Part shown: positions 45,048 to 51,008 of the stretch, piece after piece
How positions within the stretch are numbered: position 1 is the stretch's first letter
Layout: each line of letters starts with the position of its first letter
Source: Vicinamibacterales bacterium
GTDB taxonomy: Bacteria; Acidobacteriota; Vicinamibacteria; Vicinamibacterales; JAKQTR01
Assembly (NCBI GenBank): GCA_025456345.1
Contig: JALOKU010000014.1
Location: 1-51,008 of the forward strand
DNA: 51,008 bases
Reading direction: 5' to 3'
Translations under genes and position numbers: made by a program
Notes under the pieces: model-generated
What the model saw: only the letters and a program-made list of their open reading frames with translations
Told to the model about the DNA's origin: nothing
The model's database searches: none

Positions 45048-45791
45048 TCACCGCGTGTCCCCGGAAATGATGAAGATCAGGTCGTCGCCCCGGCGATGCA
45101 CGCCGTGCGCGGCGTTGCCGCCAAAGGGCGTTTCGAACTGGCCGTTCGGGCCAGCCGAGATGCAGAAAGCGTCGTGCGACCAGCCGCCGCTTCGCTGTCC
45201 TTCGCCGCTGCCGGCGTCTGCGTCGCGGGCCACGGCCAGGAACACGGAGTTCACGAGGTAACGGTGTCCCCAGGGGTCGGGGCCGATGGGCGAGGACACG
45301 TAGGCTCCCCGCCAGCCGAAGTCCGCGCCCGGGCCGGCGTAGAGGTCGGTACCGAGATCGGCCGGGGCGGGATAGCCCGCTCCGCCGCCGTTGTCGACGA
45401 GATGACGCTCCATCGAGTCGCCGCGGGAGTCGTCCATGTGCCAGTTCAGCGCGCTCGCGGTCGTGCCGCCGCCGTCGAAGCCGGCGGAGGCCTCGCCGCC
45501 GACATCGTCCGGCGTAACGTCGGGGCCGTTGCTGTAGAGCAGGTCAACGCGGTTGGCCCTGGTGCAGCTGCCTTTGCCGTCGAACTTGAGGCACGGCCCG
45601 ACGTCGCGCGTCAGCCGCACGACGCTCACGCCGATGGCGTCGCAGTCTTCCTTGGCTTTCACCCACTGCGCGTCGTGGACGAAGTCCATGATCGAGGGCG
45701 CGAGCACGCCGGTGAGGGTCATCAGCACGAGCAGCATGATCGTCACTTCGACGAGCGACAGGCCGCCAGCGCCGGCGAATCTACGCGTCAT
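45048..45791 (-). CDS. Pseudopilin (GspG-like), GLSLVE type, tandem paralogue 2
   Basis: 247 aa. The leader MTRRFAGAGG is followed by LSLVE (Glu at +5). It shares with its neighbours VLAPSIMDFVHDAQWVKAKEDCDAIGVSV, the Cys pair PCLKFDGKGSC, LNWHMDDSRGDSMERHLVDN, WRGAYVSSPIGPDPWGHRYLVNSVFLA and SAGPNGQFETPFGGNAAHGV plus RRGDD. ATG 45791 is preferred over ATG 45797 because AGGA then lies at proper distance. It lies 78 bp downstream of paralogue 1. Confidence 0.86.
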   Translation of the reverse strand: MTRRFAGAGGLSLVEVTIMLLVLMTLTGVLAPSIMDFVHDAQWVKAKEDCDAIGVSVVRLTRDVGPCLKFDGKGSCTRANRVDLLYSNGPDVTPDDVGGEASAGFDGGGTTASALNWHMDDSRGDSMERHLVDNGGGAGYPAPADLGTDLYAGPGADFGWRGAYVSSPIGPDPWGHRYLVNSVFLAVARDADAGSGEGQRSGGWSHDAFCISAGPNGQFETPFGGNAAHGVHRRGDDLIFIISGDTR

Positions 45792-45869
45792 AGCCATCCT
45801 TGGGGCGGCGTCATCACCCGTGCTTTCGGGCCGCGCCGTTGAGGCGGCGCGCAGGCGCTGACGCCGGTC

Positions 45870-46637
45870 CTATCGCGTGTCGCCCGAAATGACGTAGATG
45901 AAATCGTCGCCGCGGCGAGTGACACCGTGCGTGGCGTTGCCGCCGAACTCGGTCTCGTATTGGCCGTTGGGCCCGGCCGAGATGCAGAACGTGTCGTTCG
46001 ACCAGCCGCGCGCGGCCGGCAGGGTGATGCGCGGCGCGGCCAGAGTGGAGGCGGCGCCCGTTCCGGCATCAATGGCCGCCGCGAGGAACACGCTGTTGAC
46101 CAGGTAGCGGTGCCCCCACGGATCGGGGCCGATGGGCGGCGACAGATAGGCGCCGCGCCAGCCCAGGCCGGCCGACGGGCCCGGGGTGCCATAGGCGTTC
46201 AGGTCGCTCGGAGACGGGTAGTTGGGCCCGGTGCCGTTGTCGACGAACTGGTGCTCCATCGAGTCGCCACGGGAGTCGTCCATGTGCCAGTTGAGGTCCG
46301 TGGCCGTGGCGTCGCCTCCGTAGAATGCGCCGAGGGCCGCGCCCGACATGTCGGTCGGCTTGACGTCGGGGCCGTCGCTGTAGAGGACGTCCACGCGGTT
46401 GGTCTTCGTGCAGGCGCCGGTCCCGTCGAACTTGAGGCACGGGCCGACGTCGCGGGCGAGGCGCGCCACGCTGACGCCGATGGCCTCGCAGTCTTCCTTC
46501 ACCTTCACCCACTGGGCGTCCCGGACAAAGTCCATGATGGACGGCGCCAGCACGCCGGTGAGGAGCATCAGCACGAACAGCATGATGGTCACTTCGACCA
46601 GCGAGAGGCCGCGTGCGGTCGTCAACCTGCGTCTCAT
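45870..46637 (-). CDS. Pseudopilin (GspG-like), GLSLVE type, tandem paralogue 1
   Basis: 255 aa, first of the tandem set. The leader MRRRLTTARG is followed by LSLVE. It has the conserved PCLKFDGTGACTKTNRVDVLYSDGP region, DDSRGDSMEHQFVDN, WRGAYLSPPIGPDPWGHRYLVNSVFLA and SAGPNGQYETEFGGNATHGV followed by RRGDDFIYVIS. The globular domain is longer than in GspG by a roughly 80-residue insert between helix and DPWG. ATG 46637 has AAGGGG upstream. A sigma54 promoter lies 99 bp upstream. As the promoter-proximal copy it may be the major subunit; this is inference. Confidence 0.86.
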   Translation of the reverse strand: MRRRLTTARGLSLVEVTIMLFVLMLLTGVLAPSIMDFVRDAQWVKVKEDCEAIGVSVARLARDVGPCLKFDGTGACTKTNRVDVLYSDGPDVKPTDMSGAALGAFYGGDATATDLNWHMDDSRGDSMEHQFVDNGTGPNYPSPSDLNAYGTPGPSAGLGWRGAYLSPPIGPDPWGHRYLVNSVFLAAAIDAGTGAASTLAAPRITLPAARGWSNDTFCISAGPNGQYETEFGGNATHGVTRRGDDFIYVISGDTR

Positions 46638-46735
46638 ATCCACCCCTTCGCGTCTCGACGGCATCGAAGGGCCCCTGCGCGGTGTAGGCCGCAGGCCCTC
46701 GGGCCACGAAATGGAAATCCGCCGACCAGGTGGTG

Positions 46736-46751
46736 AGCAAGGGGTGTGCCC
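46736..46751 (-). promoter_or_regulatory. Sigma54 (-24/-12) promoter for the pseudopilin genes
   Basis: Minus strand GGGCACACCCCTTGCT (46751-46736) against consensus TGGCACGNNNNTTGCW: 10 of 12 defined positions match, with the invariant GG and GC separated by exactly 10 bp. Transcription would start near 46725, about 88 nt before the first pseudopilin ATG (46637). The 160 bp upstream, to the mshN-like stop, leave room for enhancer sites. The NtrC-type regulator at 38688-40103 is the natural candidate activator. Confidence 0.72.
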
Positions 46752-46912
46752 TGCGCGAGCGTGCGCAGGCGATCGCCGGAATGCGCTGATTGGCCGGGGG
46801 AATCAGGCCGTTTCCCGCCGCGCCCGGGAAGCGCGCACAACGGCCCGGATCTGCACATTGCGTGGGGCGGGGGGTTGGGGCCCTACAAATGACGAGGGGC
46901 CCGGCGAGGGTG

Positions 46913-48097
46913 TTACTGCAGCTTCGCGCGCAGCGCCTGGACGCGCGCCCTGACGTCCACCGTCAGGGCCGCGCGCTCGGATCCGGCGTTGGCGAGAAAC
47001 TGCTCGAAGTGCTCGACCGCGCGCTGCCACTCCGCGCGCTCCTCGTAGATGAGCGCGAGGTTGTAGTGCGCCTGCGCGTAGCGGCCGTTGATGGTCAGCA
47101 CGCGCTGCAGCAGCTCGCGGGCCTCCTCGGCGCGGCCGGCGGCCTTCTGCGCGAGGGCCAGGTTGGTGAGCGCTTCGACGTTCCTCGCGTCGCGCGCCAC
47201 GACGGCGCGGAACTCGGCAATCGCCGCGTCGGTCTTGCCCGACCGCAGGAGGGCGACGCCGAGGTTGTTGTGCGCCTTGTCGTAGCGGGGATCGATGTAT
47301 GTCGCCCGCTGGAACTCCTGGATCGCCTCGTCGTACAGGCCCTTCCCCTGGTAGAGCACGCCGAGGTTGTTGTGGGCCTCGGCATTGAGCTCGTCGGCGG
47401 CAATCACCGCGCGGTAGTGGATCAGGGCGTTCTCGAAGTCGCCGACGCGCTGGTAGTAGAGCGCCAGCTTGAAGTGGTCCGTCTCCCCTGCCGGCCCGGG
47501 CGCCGGCGCGGGCGATCCGGTGCGGTTCCTCACGACCGCGCCCGCACCGGCTGGCGGCGCGGCGGCCTGTCGCGGGGTCTGGGCCGGCGCGGGGAGGGCG
47601 GCCGCCGCGCGCGGGGCTGTGCGCAGCGGCTCTTGCTCCGCGCTCGACGCCGCTTTCGGCGGGAGTGCGATCGGGGCCTCCGCGGGAGCGGGCGCCTGAG
47701 AGGGCGGATGTTCCGGCAGAACAGCAGCGGCCGACGGCATGGCGTTCTGGCTGGGAGGCAGGGTGGCCTGGGCCGGCGGCCCGGGCGCGGGCGAAGGCGA
47801 AGGCGAAGGCTGAGTGCGCTCGGCGGCCGCGGGCCTGAGGAGTCTCGACAGCGGCCCCGCGGGGAGGAGGCCGTTCATCGCCGCGACCTGCCACACAAGC
47901 AGCGCCGTCACCGCCACCAGCACGAGGGCCAGCCAGAGGCGCTTGCCGGTGCTGGCGCCTTCCTCCGGCGGCGCCTGGCCGAATGCCTGCGCAAGCGGCG
48001 CGGGCACGTTCTGCCCGGCGGCGCCACGGTCCGGCGCCCCGTCACGGTCTCGCGACGTGGCCTTGTGGTGGCGCAGTGCGTCGAGCATCCGGCTCAC
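46913..48097 (-). CDS. TPR protein with N-terminal TM helix, MshN-like
   Basis: 394 aa. A short cytoplasmic N-terminus (1-50) is followed by a TM helix (about 52-72, LWLALVLVAVTALLVWQVAA), a Pro/Ala/Gln-rich linker (about 80-200), then five or so tetratricopeptide repeats to the end (DHFKLALYYQRVGDFENALIHYRAV, AHNNLGVLYQGKGLYDEAIQEFQRA, and so on). This is the topology of MshN in MSHA pilus loci, placed just after an MshM-like ATPase as there. The start is GTG 48097, 3 bp after the ATPase stop. It likely supports secretin or pilus assembly in the periplasm. Confidence 0.8.
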   Translation of the reverse strand: MSRMLDALRHHKATSRDRDGAPDRGAAGQNVPAPLAQAFGQAPPEEGASTGKRLWLALVLVAVTALLVWQVAAMNGLLPAGPLSRLLRPAAAERTQPSPSPSPAPGPPAQATLPPSQNAMPSAAAVLPEHPPSQAPAPAEAPIALPPKAASSAEQEPLRTAPRAAAALPAPAQTPRQAAAPPAGAGAVVRNRTGSPAPAPGPAGETDHFKLALYYQRVGDFENALIHYRAVIAADELNAEAHNNLGVLYQGKGLYDEAIQEFQRATYIDPRYDKAHNNLGVALLRSGKTDAAIAEFRAVVARDARNVEALTNLALAQKAAGRAEEARELLQRVLTINGRYAQAHYNLALIYEERAEWQRAVEHFEQFLANAGSERAALTVDVRARVQALRAKLQ

Positions 48098-48100
48098 GCG

Positions 48101-49024
48101 TCACCTGTACGAGAGCGTGGTGGGCTGCGGCCGGCTGGCTGCGTGAGCCGCGGCGCCGCGCCTGAGCCACGCGAACCGCGACTGCTCGACGGGCCGCAAC
48201 TCGAGCGTGTCGGCGGCGCGCTCGACAAGCTCGTGCGTCACCCTGCTCACGCGCGCCGAGAAGGCGCCGAGCAGCGCCCGGTCGCACACCAGGTTGATCA
48301 GGCGCGGGATGCCCCCGGTGAACCGGTGCACCGCGTGGAGCGCCTTCGGGGTGAACGACACCGCGCTCGGCCCGCCGGCCACCTGGATGCGGTGCGCGAT
48401 GTAGGCGGCCATCTCGTCGCGGGTCAGCGGCTTCAGCTCGTAGCGGATCGACACGCGCTGGTCCAGCTGCCTCAGCTCCGGCGACCGCAGCAGTCCCTGC
48501 AGGTTCAGCTGTCCGACCATGATGATCTGCAGCAGCTTTTCCTTGTCGGTTTCGAGGTTCGACAGGATGCGGAGCTGCTCCAGCACCTGCAGCGGCAGGT
48601 TCTGCGCCTCGTCGATGATGAGCACCGCGCTCGCGCGCAGGGGCAGCAGCCCCAGCAGGAAGTCGTAGAGCGTGTCGATGAGCTCCTGCTTGCTCACGCC
48701 GTTGAGCCGGCCGGCCTTCATCTCCTCGCGCGAGACGACGCCGAAGTCCTGGAGAATGAGCTTCAGCAGGTCGTCTTCCGAGAGGAAGGGGTTCAGCACG
48801 AGGGCCGAGAACGTCCGGCGGTCGATCTGCTCGAGCAGGGCCCGGCACAGCGTCGTCTTGCCGGTTCCGATGTCGCCGGTGACGACGACGAACCCTTCGC
48901 GGCGCCGGATCGCGTACTGGAGCAGCTCGAACGCGTTGGCGTGCGACTCGCTCCGGTAGAGGTACTTTGGATCCGGGGTCAGGCTGAAGGGTTTCTCGGC
49001 GAACCCAAAATAGTCCTCATACAT
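48101..49024 (-). CDS. AAA+ ATPase, ExeA/GspA/MshM-like
   Basis: 307 aa. The N-terminus MYEDYFGFAEKPFSLTPDPKYLY is the standard GspA/MshM opening. Walker A is GDIGTGKTT (residues 50-58) and Walker B AVLIIDEAQNL (about 130-140). Sensor and winged-helix parts include GGIPRLINLVCDRALL. Family members help insert or multimerise the secretin or remodel the cell wall. The peptidoglycan-binding tail of GspA is absent, favouring MshM. RBS GAGGGG lies 6 nt before ATG 49024. It lies 36 bp downstream of the secretin gene. Confidence 0.87.
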   Translation of the reverse strand: MYEDYFGFAEKPFSLTPDPKYLYRSESHANAFELLQYAIRRREGFVVVTGDIGTGKTTLCRALLEQIDRRTFSALVLNPFLSEDDLLKLILQDFGVVSREEMKAGRLNGVSKQELIDTLYDFLLGLLPLRASAVLIIDEAQNLPLQVLEQLRILSNLETDKEKLLQIIMVGQLNLQGLLRSPELRQLDQRVSIRYELKPLTRDEMAAYIAHRIQVAGGPSAVSFTPKALHAVHRFTGGIPRLINLVCDRALLGAFSARVSRVTHELVERAADTLELRPVEQSRFAWLRRGAAAHAASRPQPTTLSYR

Positions 49025-49060
49025 GATCGGCCCCTCGGGTGCGTGAACCGGCGGCGGCGC

Positions 49061-50608
49061 TCACTTGCGAACCGGCTTCCGTTGCGCTTCGTACAGCCGT
49101 TGCTCGTCGGCCGACGTGCTGGCGGTGATCGCGTCGCGCGTCATCACGGTCGGCGTGAGCAGGATGACCAGGTCCGTCTTGCGCTTGGTCCGCTCCTCGC
49201 GCCTGAACAGGCCGCCCACCAGCGGCACGTCCCCGAGGATGGGCACCTTGCTCGTGTCGACCGACGTACGGTCCTGCATCAGGCCGGCAATGACGATGGT
49301 CTCGCCTTCGTGGACCCGGACCAGGGTGTCGGTCTCGCGGACGCTCACAATCGGCACCTGGTCGCCCAGCCGCGACGTGGCGGTCCCGGTGCGTTCGGTG
49401 ATGCTGGGCATGATGCTCATGTTGATGACGCCGTCGGCCGCGATCTGCGGCGTCACGCTCAGCGTGACGCCTTCGTTGATCGTCTGCGGCGTCACCACGG
49501 TCTGGAGCACCTGTCCGCTCGACGCGTCGACCTGGGACGTCGTGACGAAGTACACGTCCTGCGTCCCCACGCGCATCACCGCGGGCTCGTTGTTCATGGC
49601 CATGACCCACGGGCTGGCCATCACGTTCACGTTGCCCTGGCTCGCGAAGGCCTCGAGCAGCCCTTTGAAGTCCTTGATGTTGACCCCGATCGTGAACGCC
49701 CCGGACCCGCGCGTCGGGGCCAGGCGCTGGGTGATCGCCACCGCGTCGCCGGCGTTCTTGAGGATGAGCGTCCAGTCGATGCCGGCCGAGAAGTCCTCGC
49801 GCAGCTCCACCTCGAGGATCTTCGCGACGATGCGCACCTGGCGGAGGGCGCGGGTTTCGTAGGCCTCGACGTAAACCGCGATCCTGTCGAGGTTGCCGGG
49901 GTAGTCGGTCACCTGGAGCAGCCCCGCCTTGCGGTCGACGTTCAGGCGCCCGGCGCCTGAGAGGAGTGTCTCCACGCCGGCCTGCAGCTCCTCGAACACG
50001 TCGCCCGAATCCGTGCCTGACACCGAGGCCTGGCTTCCGCCGATCCCTCCGGTGCCGCCGAGGTAGCCGCCGCCGTAGCCCGCCGCGCCCACGCCGCCCG
50101 TCATGGCGCCCGACATGCCGAAGCCGCCCTGGCCGTACATCCCCGACAGCCCGGTGCCGCGGGTGCCGGAGCGGCGCGTGGCCACGTAGTTGATGTTGAA
50201 CAGGCGCGTCTGCACCTGCTCGCGCCGCACGCGCACGATGTTGTCGTGGAACGCGGCCGTGAACCCGTGCGGTTCGAGGACCAGGTCCAGCGCCTGCCGC
50301 AGCGTGACGTTCTTCAGGTCGCCGGAGAACGTGCCGTCGACGTCGGGATCCAGCACGACGCTCAGGTTCGTGTCCCTCACGAGCAGCAGCAGGAGTTCGG
50401 GGATGGAGATGGGCTCGGAGAAGCTGAGAGAAAGCGTCTGGTTCATCGCCTCCGAACGCCGGCCGTCCTCGATCTGGCTGACGGCGAGCGGCGGGAGGCC
50501 CGGCTGCTGCGGGGCCTGGCCGCACGGCGCCGCCGGCATCGCCATCGTCACCAGCAAGGCGGCCATGAGGCCGCGTGCCGCCGTCCAGTTGCGCGTGTCG
50601 GGTTCCAT
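49061..50608 (-). CDS. mshL: Secretin, MSHA biogenesis MshL / GspD-PilQ family
   Basis: 515-aa outer-membrane secretin. Signal peptide about 1-25. A short STN-type N-domain lies at about 60-128 (ISIPELLLLLVRDTNLSVVLDPDVDGTFSGDLKNVTLRQAL), then a Gly/Met-rich stretch (about 150-195: GGFGMSGAMTGGVGAAGYGGG and onward). One N-domain follows (about 205-290). The secretin beta domain runs to about 490 (VNVMASPWVMAMNNEPA, VTPQIAADGVINMSIMP, VHEGETIVIAGLMQD, VPILGDVPLVGGLFR). The reduced N-domain set matches MshL rather than GspD. RBS AGGGG precedes ATG 50608. It is the first gene of the cluster. Confidence 0.88.
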   Translation of the reverse strand: MEPDTRNWTAARGLMAALLVTMAMPAAPCGQAPQQPGLPPLAVSQIEDGRRSEAMNQTLSLSFSEPISIPELLLLLVRDTNLSVVLDPDVDGTFSGDLKNVTLRQALDLVLEPHGFTAAFHDNIVRVRREQVQTRLFNINYVATRRSGTRGTGLSGMYGQGGFGMSGAMTGGVGAAGYGGGYLGGTGGIGGSQASVSGTDSGDVFEELQAGVETLLSGAGRLNVDRKAGLLQVTDYPGNLDRIAVYVEAYETRALRQVRIVAKILEVELREDFSAGIDWTLILKNAGDAVAITQRLAPTRGSGAFTIGVNIKDFKGLLEAFASQGNVNVMASPWVMAMNNEPAVMRVGTQDVYFVTTSQVDASSGQVLQTVVTPQTINEGVTLSVTPQIAADGVINMSIMPSITERTGTATSRLGDQVPIVSVRETDTLVRVHEGETIVIAGLMQDRTSVDTSKVPILGDVPLVGGLFRREERTKRKTDLVILLTPTVMTRDAITASTSADEQRLYEAQRKPVRK

Positions 50609-50754
50609 GGTGCACCCCTGGCCATCAGCACAGACGCTTGTCCGCCGAGGCCACTCGCCTTCTCGTCGGCTTTTCGGTGTATCTCGTTTGAAACGTTAGG
50701 GCTGCGGAGATTTCTGCCCGCTTCTGCACGCGGCGTCAGAGCCGCGATCCGCTG

Positions 50755-51008
50755 TCATCGCCTGCGGTCCGTCGAGGGAGAGGATGAGCGCCGGATTCTG
50801 GCTCTGACCCCGCCGGCAGCGCGGAGAGCCAGCCAGGCGGCCAGCGGGACGAGCGGCAGCAGGATCAGATTGACGACGTACATCCACCTCCGCCGGCGCT
50901 CAGTGAGCGGGACGCGCCGGTTCTGGCGTTCGCTGACGGCCACCACGCGGGCCTCTTCGACGCCTGAGAGCCAGGCGATGATCCGGACGGCGAAGTCGCG
51001 GTTCGCCG
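50755..51008 (-). CDS. GldG-family ABC-type uncharacterised transport protein, C-terminal fragment
   Basis: An open frame with no in-frame start before the window edge; 84 codons are visible. It begins ANRDFAVRIIAWLSGVEEARVVAVSERQNRRVPLTERRRRW, then a TM helix (VVNLILLPLVPLAAWLAL) and a basic tail ending RRSSSPSTDRRR. NRDF...W, the RRxxLT stretch and the single C-terminal TM helix are characteristic of GldG/ABC-2-associated auxiliary proteins. The protein continues to the right of the window. It is upstream of the secretin on the same strand, separated by about 146 bp, and is probably not part of the pilus operon. Confidence 0.65.
   Translation of the reverse strand, partial: ANRDFAVRIIAWLSGVEEARVVAVSERQNRRVPLTERRRRWMYVVNLILLPLVPLAAWLALRAAGGVRARIRRSSSPSTDRRR

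Noticed and set aside
46790..49960. Plus-strand open frame of 1056 codons opposite the MshL/M/N-like genes
   Set aside because: Same reasoning: the minus strand encodes recognisable secretin, ATPase and TPR proteins.
50696..50887. Small 63-codon minus-strand frame upstream of the secretin
   Set aside because: It lies in another frame of the GldG-like C-terminus; the residue pattern is shadow-like and has no ribosome site.

Overview
The window is a GC-rich, densely packed bacterial chromosome segment, most probably from an Acidobacteriota member close to Vicinamibacterales. This lineage guess is inference. It rests on GC content, gene neighbourhoods (stand-alone zinc proteases, acylaminoacyl-type S9 peptidases, carboxypeptidase-regulatory-domain outer-membrane proteins, MSHA/type II-like pilus genes) and intergenic heptamer repeats. 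No rRNA comparison was possible.

Layout. (1) 1-640: 5' end of a 16S rRNA gene on the minus strand, with its leader, a boxA-like site and two tandem near-consensus sigma70 promoters. (2) 639-12345: housekeeping genes, mostly minus strand: tyrS, purN, purM, purF, purB, an M16 zinc protease, rlmN (plus), mtaB, purE, purD. Six of the ten purine-related enzymes are here in two blocks. The gaps carry 7-bp-period arrays that often begin at, or encode, stop codons. (3) 12522-20382, plus strand: rpsU, a zinc-ribbon protein, a STAS protein, a UbiA-type decaprenyl-phosphate phosphoribosyltransferase, an unrecognised protein and four GT-B glycosyltransferases in A-B-B'-A' order, probably one surface-polysaccharide operon. 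(4) 20542-24897, minus: an NtrC-type response regulator and its PDZ/multi-TM/GAF/PAS histidine kinase. (5) 25092-34963: an outer-membrane barrel protein, a secreted protein of unknown role behind a strong promoter, enolase, two DppD/DppF-type ATPases, an S9 peptidase and a LolD-type ATPase. (6) 35153-50608, minus: an MSHA-pilus/type II secretion-like assembly cluster, running in transcription order secretin, AAA+ ATPase, TPR protein, four pseudopilins, PilM/N-like, PilO-like and PilP/GspC-like proteins, NtrC-type regulator, GspE, GspF and a fifth pseudopilin. (7) 50755-51008: C-terminus of a GldG-family protein cut by the window edge.

How it works together. The machinery of region 6 would energise (GspE), anchor (GspF and the PilM/N/O/P-like proteins) and export (secretin plus MshM/MshN-like helpers) a fibre built from GspG-like subunits. 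A good sigma54 promoter lies before the first pilin gene and an NtrC-type activator sits inside the cluster, so pilin expression is plausibly sigma54-dependent. The most unusual feature of the window is the family of intergenic elements: two inverted arms of 7-bp units around a short GC-rich core, in several sequence classes, fused to the 3' ends of neighbouring genes.
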